Position numbers and translations under genes: made by a program | The notes under the pieces: generated by a model | What the model saw: the letters and a program-made list of their open reading frames with translations, nothing else | Told to the model about the DNA's origin: nothing | Databases searched by the model: none | Source: JBAXTU01 sp037130015 | Lineage (GTDB): Bacteria > Patescibacteriota > Patescibacteriia > 2-01-FULL-39-33 | Direction of reading: 5' to 3' | Length of the DNA stretch: 7,497 nt | NCBI GenBank assembly: GCA_037130015.1 | Contig: JBAXTU010000031.1 | Location: 1 to 7,497 of the forward strand | Part shown: positions 1-5,557 of the stretch, piece after piece | Numbering within the stretch: the stretch's first letter is position 1 | Layout: every line of letters begins with the position of its first letter

Positions 1-770
<770 letters not shown>

Positions 771-910
771 TAGGGAGAAAATGATCAAGTCCTAACGGAT
801 TTGATTTATTAGGTCGCCCAGTGTTTTGATAGCAATATTAAAACCTGAAGAGGTTTGTAGCTTTTTGTCGCTTTTTAGTTGTCAATCTAGAATATTTTTA
901 TAAATATTCG
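771..910 (+). other. 16S downstream spacer with small hairpins
   Basis: There is no gene here. Two simple stem-loops are visible: AAACCT/AGGTTT around a GAAG loop (841-856) and GAATATTT/AAATATTC around TTAT (890-909). CCTAA and TTAGG near 791-812 could pair as a third. These may be pre-16S processing or trailer structures. No tRNA, 23S or 5S start was recognised in this stretch. Confidence 0.4.
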
Positions 911-949
911 AAATCCCGCTCCGCCGTCGTGCGGGAGACGGGATTTTTT
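911..949 (+). terminator. Intrinsic terminator of the 16S transcript
   Basis: AAATCCCG (911-918) pairs perfectly with CGGGATTT (939-946). An inner CCGC/GCGG stem (921-924 with 931-934) extends the hairpin, and it runs into six Ts (944-949). This would end the 16S transcript before the tRNA genes, so 16S is not in a conventional 16S-tRNA-23S operon here. Confidence 0.85.
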
Positions 950-958
950 ATTAGCAGA

Positions 959-987
959 TTGATAAAATAGATAAATTTTGATATATT
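959..987 (+). promoter_or_regulatory. Possible promoter for the tRNA-Ile/tRNA-Phe cluster
   Basis: TTGATA (959-964), a 17-bp spacer and TATATT (982-987) would start transcription near 994, about 26 nt before tRNA-Ile. The surroundings are very A/T-rich, so a chance match is possible. It fits the need for a new promoter after the strong terminator at 911-949. Confidence 0.35.
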
Positions 988-1019
988 ATTTAAGTGGTTA
1001 TTATTTAAAAATTATATTT

Positions 1020-1093
1020 GCGCATATAGCTCAGTTGGTTAGAGCGCGTCACTGATAATGACGAGGTCCCAAGTTCAAATCTTGGTATGCGCA
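1020..1093 (+). tRNA. tRNA-Ile (anticodon GAU)
   Basis: A complete cloverleaf is visible. The acceptor stem is GCGCATA with TATGCGC. The anticodon stem is CGTCA/TGACG around loop CTGATAA, with anticodon GAT at 1054-1056. The T arm is normal, with a TTCAAAT loop, and the discriminator A is at 1093. CCA is not encoded (CAAG follows). The isoleucine tRNA after 16S is the usual rrn spacer tRNA, but here a terminator separates it from 16S. It is probably co-transcribed with the split tRNA-Phe 31 nt downstream. Confidence 0.95.
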
Positions 1094-1124
1094 CAAGCGA
1101 AATAGCAAATTTAAAACACAAAGC

Positions 1125-1450
1125 GCCGAGGTAGCTCAGTGGTAGAGCAGTAGACTGAATTTTCGGTCACTCTAATGGGAAACCTTGGTAGTAAAAATCG
1201 GGTGAATTCGGAGAAACCTAAATTGAATGGATAAAATTCAACAAGGCAATTCCGAGCCAAGTTCCGGCGGGTATGATTTCCGGAAAAGGTGTAGAGACTA
1301 GCAAGTGAGTCCCAACAATAACCTTGCGCCAGCGCCCGACTCCTAAGTTCTGAGATAGAATATGGAGATGATATAGTCCGATCCTTGGGAAAACCCAAGA
1401 AAAATAAAAGGAAAATCTATGTGTCGCGAGTTCGATCCTCGCCCTCGGCA
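1125..1450 (+). tRNA. tRNA-Phe (anticodon GAA), split by a group I intron
   Basis: The exons are 1125-1156 and 1411-1450. Joined, they give a 72-nt tRNA with acceptor GCCGAGG/CCTCGGC, D stem GCTC/GAGC, and anticodon stem GTAGA/TCTAT around loop CTGAAAA, so the anticodon is GAA. The variable loop is GTGTC, the T stem GCGAG/CTCGC has loop TTCGATC, and the discriminator is A. The D arm, the GAAAA half-loop and GTGTC match bacterial tRNA-Phe as I know it. The gene is non-functional unless the intron between U33 and G34 is removed. No other tRNA-Phe gene is in the window, so splicing may be essential for decoding UUU and UUC. CCA is not encoded. Confidence 0.93.
1157..1410 (+). ncRNA. Group I self-splicing intron (IC3-like) in tRNA-Phe
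   Basis: This is a 254-nt ribozyme. Exon GACU (1153-1156) pairs with intron GGUC (1165-1168), leaving the required U.G wobble at the 5' splice site (P1). The adjacent UUUUC (1160-1164) pairs perfectly with 3' exon GAAAA (1411-1415), forming P10. The last intron base is G, as group I splicing needs. Core elements are ACAAGGCAATTCCGAGCC (1241-1258, P3/P4 side), a TTCCGG/CCGGAA stem (1262-1267 with 1280-1285, P6-like), and the R segment GGTGTAGAGACTA, whose GACTA (1296-1300) pairs with TAGTC (1374-1378) as P7. A CTTGGG/CCCAAG hairpin (1384-1399) is P9-like. From memory these blocks resemble the cyanobacterial tRNA-Leu(UAA) intron, hence the IC3 assignment. It encodes no credible protein. Exact P2, P3 and P8 pairings were not resolved. 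Confidence 0.92.
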
Positions 1451-1457
1451 CTTTGTG

Positions 1458-1486
1458 TTGTAAATTAATTGAACCTATGGTATAAT
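1458..1486 (+). promoter_or_regulatory. Promoter of the HTH gene
   Basis: TTGTAA (1458-1463), a 17-bp spacer and a perfect TATAAT (1481-1486) preceded by an extended -10 TGG. Transcription should start near 1493, giving a leader of about 19 nt to the ATG at 1512. The -35 lies just after the end of tRNA-Phe. Confidence 0.7.
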
Positions 1487-1509
1487 GATGTTATTCCATA
1501 GGTTCAATT
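1467..1509 (+). repeat. Perfect 14-bp inverted repeat enclosing the -10 box (candidate operator)
   Basis: AATTGAACCTATGG (1467-1480) and CCATAGGTTCAATT (1496-1509) are exact reverse complements, separated by 15 bp that hold TATAAT. If transcription starts near 1493, the message contains only the right arm, so the repeat would act as a DNA site rather than an RNA hairpin. The simplest reading is an operator for the adjacent HTH protein (autoregulation). It could instead be an end or target of a mobile gene. No T-run follows, so it is not a terminator. Confidence 0.7.
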
Positions 1510-1511
1510 TT

Positions 1512-2201
1512 ATGAGAAAAGACAAAAAACAAGCCATAAAGTTAAGAAAAACAGGTTTGAGTTATTTGCAAATTAGCCAGCAATTAGGAGTCGCCAAAAG
1601 CACGCTTAGTTTTTGGCTTAAAGATTTGCCCTTATCAAAAAAAGCAGAAAATAAAATTAAAGCCAGGGTTAATCAGACTAGTATTAAAGCTTTAATTAAA
1701 AGAAACAAACAGCAGACACAGATAGCGATTGAAAGGCACAATAAAATTTTAAGTGATTCAAAAAAGACCTTTGCAGATTATAAAAAAGACATTTTGTTTA
1801 TTAGCGGAGTCTGCTTGTACTGGGGCGAGGGTTATAAAAAAGGAGCTAGTGGAAGTTCTTGGAAGGCTGTTGATTTGGCAAATTCTGATCCAGCCATAGC
1901 TTGTTTATTTATAAAATTTTTGAAAAAATATTTGCAAGTTGATAAAAATGAAATTTGGGCGCAATTAATTATTGCTCCGAATCAAGATATTGATAAAGCC
2001 ATAAATTTTTGGGAGACCTTGACTGGATTAAAAAAAGAAAGGTTTATGGGGACATATTCCAAGGTTAGTGTGGCCAGTAAAGGCAAGAGGCACAAAAATA
2101 GTTTGCCAAATGGCACTATACATATCAGAGTAAATAATGTCGAAAAGTTTTTTATATTGATTGGCTGGATTGAATGTTTAAAAAATAATTACGGGGTGTA
2201 G
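1512..2201 (+). CDS. Helix-turn-helix protein with a possible LAGLIDADG-like domain
   Basis: A 229-residue protein. Residues 1-45 form a homeodomain-like helix-turn-helix: KLRKTGLSYLQISQQLGVAK followed by STLSFWL, ending near LPLSKK. A lysine-rich linker follows. From about residue 90 a second domain begins with ISGVCLYWGEGYKK and then LANSDPAIACLFIKFLKKYL, a pattern I recall from many CPR proteins. The G-x-Y-x-GEG block and NSDP step resemble single-motif LAGLIDADG endonucleases, but this is inference. I chose the ATG at 1512 because the in-frame ATG at 1485 lies inside the -10 box. No strong Shine-Dalgarno is present, only TAGG 9 nt upstream. The gene sits between two tRNA genes on the same strand, and its stop TAG (2199-2201) is formed by the next tRNA. 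Alternatives are a plain transcription factor or a toxin/antitoxin-type regulator. Confidence 0.8.
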   Translation: MRKDKKQAIKLRKTGLSYLQISQQLGVAKSTLSFWLKDLPLSKKAENKIKARVNQTSIKALIKRNKQQTQIAIERHNKILSDSKKTFADYKKDILFISGVCLYWGEGYKKGASGSSWKAVDLANSDPAIACLFIKFLKKYLQVDKNEIWAQLIIAPNQDIDKAINFWETLTGLKKERFMGTYSKVSVASKGKRHKNSLPNGTIHIRVNNVEKFFILIGWIECLKNNYGV

Positions 2202-2265
2202 CGCAGTTGGCTAGCGCACCTGCTTTGGGAGCAGGGGGTCGCAGGTTCAAATCCTGTCACCCCGA
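2192..2265 (+). tRNA. tRNA-Pro (anticodon UGG)
   Basis: Acceptor CGGGGTG/CACCCCG with the C1-G72 pair typical of bacterial tRNA-Pro. The D arm is GCGC...GCGC, the anticodon stem CCTGC/GCAGG encloses TTTGGGA (anticodon TGG), the T arm is normal with a TTCAAAT loop, and the discriminator A is at 2265. CCA is not encoded. The first 10 bases overlap the end of the upstream HTH gene. It reads the full CCN box by wobble and is one of two tRNA-Pro genes here. Confidence 0.95.
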
Positions 2266-2277
2266 CAAAATAAAAAA

Positions 2278-2304
2278 ACATCCGAACACATCGGATGTTT
2301 TTTT
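2278..2304 (+). terminator. Intrinsic terminator after the tRNA cluster
   Basis: ACATCCGA (2278-2285) pairs perfectly with TCGGATGT (2291-2298) around a 5-nt loop, followed by a run of seven Ts (2298-2304). No terminator is visible between tRNA-Ile and this point, so tRNA-Ile, tRNA-Phe, the HTH gene and tRNA-Pro may form one transcription unit ending here. Confidence 0.9.
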
Positions 2305-2305
2305 G

Positions 2306-2314
2306 TGGTATAAT
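2306..2314 (+). promoter_or_regulatory. Extended -10 promoter for the P-type ATPase gene
   Basis: TGGTATAAT gives a perfect -10 (2309-2314) with an extended TGn. No good -35 is seen at 2286-2291, which lies in the preceding terminator hairpin. The predicted start near 2321 leaves about 5 nt before the ATG, so the message would be nearly leaderless. Confidence 0.6.
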
Positions 2315-2325
2315 ATATTTATATC

Positions 2326-4833
2326 ATGCTAAGAAAAAATAAAAAAACTAAAACAAAAAAAATTAGCGGACTCACTTCTTTTGAGGCGCGTACTCGTCTT
2401 TTGAAATACGGCGAAAATACGGTTTTCAAAAAAAGAAAATTTCGTCCGTTTCTTATTTTTTTAAAAAAATTTAATAGTCCATTACTACTAATGCTGATTG
2501 GCGCATCACTGGTTTCATTTTTTCTTGGTGAACATATCAGCTCCATAATTTTATTGTTAATGGTTTTGATTTCCGGCATTTTGGATTTTGTTAATACTTT
2601 TCATTCTGAGGCTACTGTTGCTAAATTAATTGCCAGAGTGGTCACTACGGCCACGGTCATTCGCGATGGTAAGCGAAAAGAAATTAAATTAGCAAAAATA
2701 GTGCCAGGTGATATTTTGTTTTTGTCAGCTGGCGATGTGGTGCCGGCCGATTGTGAACTACTAGAAAGTAATGATTTATTTGTAGGGCAGTCATCGCTCA
2801 CTGGCGAATCATTGCCCATAGAAAAAAATGCAGTCATTGATATCAAGGGTGATAGTGCATCTATTTTTGAAAATAAAAAATTGGTTTTTATGGGCACTAA
2901 TATTATCACTGGCTATGGCAAGGCTGTGGTAATAAATACTGGCGTTCATACTGAATTTGGAAAAATAGCTGATCGTCTGAGCGAAGAAGATGGTGAAACT
3001 GATTTTGAAAAAGGCATTAAAAAATTCAGCTATTTGATATTGCGCATGAGCATCGTGCTGATTGGTTTGGTTTTTTTATTTAATGCTCTTAATGGTCGTG
3101 GTTGGCTGATGTCGTTTATTTTTGGCTTGTCTATTGCTATTGGTATTACGCCAGAATTATTGCCAGTGATTATTTCCGTTTGTTTATCACGCGGATCAGT
3201 GCGTATGGCTGACAAACAAGTGATTGTAAAAAATCTTTCAGCCATTCAGAATTTTGGCAGTATGAATATTTTATGTACGGACAAAACTGGCACTCTCACC
3301 AAAGATCATATTACGCTCGTCAAATATCTTGACGGTTTTGGCCATGAATCAGAAAGCACTTTGCTTTATGCTTATCTTAATAGTTCATACCATACTGGTA
3401 TTCAAAATCCATTGGATAATGCCATTAAAGAATTTAAAAAAATAGAAATTAGTAAATATAAAAAAATAGCAGAGATTCCTTTTGATTTTGAACGGCGCCG
3501 TCAGTCAGTGGTGGTAAAGAGTAAAAATGAATTATTGTTTATTACCAAGGGCGCGCCAGAAGAAGTTTTTCCGATTTGTGATTTTTGTTTAGTAAATGGT
3601 AAAAAGGAAAAATTTGCTGGAATAAATAAAATAAAAATAAAAGCGCAATTTGATAAGTTAAGTCGTGATGGTTTTAAAGTTTTGGGGCTCGCTACAAAAA
3701 ATTTAGAAAAGCAAAAAGGCAGTTATTCTTTTCATCAAGAAAATGCCATGACTTTTTGCGGTTTTGTGGCTTTTCTTGATCCGCCCAAGGAATCGGCGAT
3801 TGAAACTATTAATGATCTGAAAAATTTAGGCGTGGAAATAAAAATTCTGACCGGTGATAATCCGCTACTTACTGAAAGAATTTGTTTGGAAATAAAACTG
3901 CCAATCAAGGGCGTGGTGACAGGTGATCAATTGGCGAAAATGAATGATAGCCAATTATTGAAGGCGGCTTTGAATAATACTATTTTTGCGCGTCTTGATC
4001 CGGAACAAAAACAAAAGATTATTTTAAGCTTAAGAAAAAATAATCAAGTGGTGGGTTATTTGGGTGATGGTATTAATGATGCTATGGCGCTTAAGAGCGC
4101 TGATGTTGGCTTGTCGGTCAATAATGCTGTGGACATTGCCAAAGAAACCGCAGATATTATTTTGCTCAAAAAAAGTTTGGATGTTTTGAAAGATGGTATC
4201 ATTGAAGGACGGCGCACTTTTAGTAATACCATGAAATATGTAATGATGGGACTGTCTTCAAATTTCGGCAATATGTTTTCCATGATGGGTGGTTCGTTAT
4301 TTTTGCCTTTTTTACCCATGACACCGCCACAGATTTTATTTAATAATTTTTTGTATGATGCTTCTCAATTGTCTATTCCCACTGATCAGGTTGATGATGA
4401 AGATTTAAGAAAGCCAACTTCTTGGGATTTGGGTTTAATAAAAAAATATATGTTGGTTTTTGGACTTGTCAGTTCATTATTTGATTTTGTGACTTTTGGA
4501 GTTTTATATGGCTTGTTTGGTTTGCAAAAAGGTTTTTTTCAGACCGGTTGGTTTTTGTCTTCTATTACCACTCAAGTTTTTGTAGTGTATATTATCCGCA
4601 CCAAAAAAATTCCTTTCTTACAAAGCAGGCCAAGCAGAGCTTTGGTTTTTAATACTCTGCTCATGGTGGCTATTGCTTGGCTGGCTCCGTTTATATTTTT
4701 AAGTCGTTGGTTCGGCTTTGTGCCTTTACAATTGCCTGTTTTATTATCTATATTAATAATTGTTTTTATCTATTTAGTTTTGGCGCAATTGGTCAAGGTT
4801 GCTTTTTATAGGCGACTAGTTGGAAAAATTTGA
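2326..4833 (+). CDS. mgtA: Magnesium-translocating P-type ATPase (MgtA family)
   Basis: An 835-residue P-type ATPase, likely P3B, that imports Mg2+ across the cytoplasmic membrane using ATP. All hallmarks are present: actuator-domain TGES (159-162), PEL in the M4 helix (276-278), CTDKTGTLT with phosphorylated Asp319, nucleotide-binding PFDFERRRQS (385-394) and KGAPE (408-412), TGDN (509-512) and GDGINDA (580-586). Hydrophobic segments fall near 50-90, 236-285 and, as six helices, 640-825. NFLYDASQLSIPTDQVDDED (674-693) and the FGLVSSLFDFVTF stretch near 712-724 are characteristic of MgtA rather than Ca2+ or heavy-metal pumps. It is slightly shorter than E. coli MgtA (about 898 residues), mostly at the N-terminus. 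It starts at the first ATG after a TATAAT and has no Shine-Dalgarno. No separate Mg-sensing leader is visible upstream. The stop is TGA. The substrate is inferred from family motifs. Confidence 0.93.
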   Translation: MLRKNKKTKTKKISGLTSFEARTRLLKYGENTVFKKRKFRPFLIFLKKFNSPLLLMLIGASLVSFFLGEHISSIILLLMVLISGILDFVNTFHSEATVAKLIARVVTTATVIRDGKRKEIKLAKIVPGDILFLSAGDVVPADCELLESNDLFVGQSSLTGESLPIEKNAVIDIKGDSASIFENKKLVFMGTNIITGYGKAVVINTGVHTEFGKIADRLSEEDGETDFEKGIKKFSYLILRMSIVLIGLVFLFNALNGRGWLMSFIFGLSIAIGITPELLPVIISVCLSRGSVRMADKQVIVKNLSAIQNFGSMNILCTDKTGTLTKDHITLVKYLDGFGHESESTLLYAYLNSSYHTGIQNPLDNAIKEFKKIEISKYKKIAEIPFDFERRRQSVVVKSKNELLFITKGAPEEVFPICDFCLVNGKKEKFAGINKIKIKAQFDKLSRDGFKVLGLATKNLEKQKGSYSFHQENAMTFCGFVAFLDPPKESAIETINDLKNLGVEIKILTGDNPLLTERICLEIKLPIKGVVTGDQLAKMNDSQLLKAALNNTIFARLDPEQKQKIILSLRKNNQVVGYLGDGINDAMALKSADVGLSVNNAVDIAKETADIILLKKSLDVLKDGIIEGRRTFSNTMKYVMMGLSSNFGNMFSMMGGSLFLPFLPMTPPQILFNNFLYDASQLSIPTDQVDDEDLRKPTSWDLGLIKKYMLVFGLVSSLFDFVTFGVLYGLFGLQKGFFQTGWFLSSITTQVFVVYIIRTKKIPFLQSRPSRALVFNTLLMVAIAWLAPFIFLSRWFGFVPLQLPVLLSILIIVFIYLVLAQLVKVAFYRRLVGKI

Positions 4834-4857
4834 CAAGTTTTATAGATTGGTTATAAT
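4830..4857 (+). promoter_or_regulatory. Consensus promoter for the small cysteine-protein operon
   Basis: A perfect TTGACA (4830-4835) overlapping the ATPase stop codon, a 16-bp spacer and a perfect TATAAT (4852-4857). The expected start is near 4864, exactly at the ATG of the 19-codon leader ORF. It is the strongest promoter in the window by match to consensus. Confidence 0.85.
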
Positions 4858-4863
4858 TAAAAT

Positions 4864-4923
4864 ATGATAACAAGAATCAACAATTGGTTTAGCTTTTACT
4901 TTACTGACCGGCGACTCAGTTGA
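4864..4923 (+). CDS. Putative 19-residue leader peptide, aromatic-rich
   Basis: The short ORF reads M-I-T-R-I-N-N-W-F-S-F-Y-F-T-D-R-R-L-S. Five of the six residues from Trp8 to Phe13 are aromatic (W, F, F, Y, F). The ATG falls at the predicted transcription start, so translation would be leaderless. The last codons (from 4903) and the TGA lie in the 5' arm of the hairpin at 4903-4978, so ribosome position would decide which stem forms, as in classical amino-acid attenuators. Aromatic codon stalling is the obvious idea, but the downstream genes are not recognisable biosynthesis genes. The ORF could be accidental; conservation across relatives would decide. Confidence 0.45.
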   Translation: MITRINNWFSFYFTDRRLS

Positions 4924-4991
4924 TTTTTGATTTATTAGTCAAAAGTAGAATAACAACTGACTCGCAAATAAGGTCAGTTTTTTTGTTTTTT
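4903..4991 (+). promoter_or_regulatory. Attenuator-like structure: overlapping stems ending in a terminator
   Basis: ACTGACC (4903-4909) can pair with GGTCAGT (4972-4978). GCGACTCAGTTG (4911-4922) pairs with CAACTGACTCGC (4954-4965) with a single mismatch. TTTTGA/TCAAAA (4925-4930 with 4939-4944) forms a hairpin in the loop. T7-G-T6 follows (4978-4991), so the whole fold can work as a terminator. A shorter alternative terminator, ACTGAC (4956-4961) with GTCAGT (4973-4978), competes for CAACTGAC with the upstream CAGTTG, the arrangement expected of an antiterminator/terminator switch. No second promoter is visible before the gene at 5028, so that gene seems to depend on readthrough. It also covers the end of the ATPase transcript. 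An independent small RNA of about 120 nt is an alternative reading. Confidence 0.6.
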
Positions 4992-5027
4992 AGCACCTTA
5001 ACAACCAACCAACGGAGGACAATCCAA

Positions 5028-5273
5028 ATGATTAAATCGATTGCTAGTACCGCATATTTTGTGCATTCGCACAAAAGATTAAAGCCAAAAGAAAAAGTGG
5101 CTTGCCATGGTAATACCAAGTTAAAAATCAAGATTAACCAAAATGGCAGTTTGCAATATTGCCCGGCTCTTGAAGAATTTGAAAAGTCAGGCTGTATTTT
5201 TAGTAAGAGTTGTTTGTGGCTTCGGCACCCTGGAGAAAGGGCATGTCAATTTTCAACCAATAAAGGAGAGTAG
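5028..5273 (+). CDS. Small cysteine-rich protein A, unknown function
   Basis: An 81-residue protein I do not recognise. The start is fixed by a strong GGAGG (5014-5018) 9 nt before the ATG; an upstream in-frame TTG at 4920 lies inside the attenuator and is unlikely. The cysteines are 26, 45, 56, 62 and 73. The basic N-terminal 25 residues include HSHKRLKPKEK. The block from 25 to 45 follows A-C-x2-N-x4-I-x-I-x3-G-x-L-x2-C, which recurs exactly in the next gene, as does the C-x10-C pair (62 and 73). This suggests a four-cysteine metal-binding (zinc-ribbon-like) fold with an insertion of about 12 residues between the second and third ligands. There is no signal peptide or membrane segment. It lies 2 bp before protein B, so the two are probably translationally coupled. 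Confidence 0.75.
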   Translation: MIKSIASTAYFVHSHKRLKPKEKVACHGNTKLKIKINQNGSLQYCPALEEFEKSGCIFSKSCLWLRHPGERACQFSTNKGE

Positions 5274-5275
5274 TT

Positions 5276-5464
5276 ATGAAAGAAACAACTATTGTAACGG
5301 CTGTAGCTGTAAAAGCCTGTCCTTACAATAAGAGTGCAGAAATATTCATTGATGATAGCGGCAATTTGTTTGCGTGCGATAATCAAGATTGTTGGTGGCC
5401 GGCGGTTAGAAAAAATTTTACTTGTCCTTTGGGGCAGACATTTAAATTGGCAGTAGTCAGTTGA
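5276..5464 (+). CDS. Small cysteine-rich protein B, paralogue of A
   Basis: A 62-residue protein of unknown function, preceded by AAGGAG (5263-5268) 7 nt before the ATG, inside the end of gene A. The cysteines are 15, 34, 39 and 50, giving C-x18-C-x4-C-x10-C. Residues 14-34 repeat the A-C-x2-N-x4-I-x-I-x3-G-x-L-x2-C pattern of protein A at identical spacing, and Trp follows the third cysteine (CWW here, CLW in A). The likely role is a small cytoplasmic metal-binding protein acting with A, perhaps as a heteromer; this is inference. The stop is TGA, and the transcript ends at the hairpin 20 bp downstream. Confidence 0.75.
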   Translation: MKETTIVTAVAVKACPYNKSAEIFIDDSGNLFACDNQDCWWPAVRKNFTCPLGQTFKLAVVS

Positions 5465-5484
5465 TGGTTTTGCCAAAAAAACAC

Positions 5485-5518
5485 GAGACGGAAATTATTA
5501 TTTCCGTCTCTTTTCTTT
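5485..5518 (+). terminator. Intrinsic terminator after the cysteine-protein operon
   Basis: GAGACGGAAA (5485-5494) pairs perfectly with TTTCCGTCTC (5501-5510) around a 6-nt loop, followed by TTTTCTTT. A run of seven As just upstream (5475-5481) makes it potentially bidirectional, so it could also stop minus-strand transcription leaving the recombinase gene. Confidence 0.9.
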
Positions 5519-5557
5519 GCTTGAAAAAATAATATTTTTCAGGTAGGATATATTAAG

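Noticed and set aside
1111..1451. Two overlapping minus-strand open frames across the tRNA-Phe intron
   Set aside because: They lie on the complement of a structured group I intron and tRNA exons, have no Shine-Dalgarno or recognisable motif, and are explained by the lack of stops in structured RNA.
1485..1511. Earlier in-frame ATG for the HTH protein
   Set aside because: It overlaps the TATAAT box and precedes the predicted transcription start, so it would not be in the message.
1500..2250. Shared AGGTTCAA in the operator-like repeat (1500-1507) and the tRNA-Pro T arm (2243-2250)
   Set aside because: GGTTCAA is the conserved tRNA T-arm sequence, and an 8-base match is expected by chance; it is not evidence of a common binding site.
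4920..5027. N-terminal extension of cysteine protein A from a TTG at 4920
   Set aside because: It lies in the attenuator and T-run; the GGAGG at 5014-5018 clearly sets the start at 5028.
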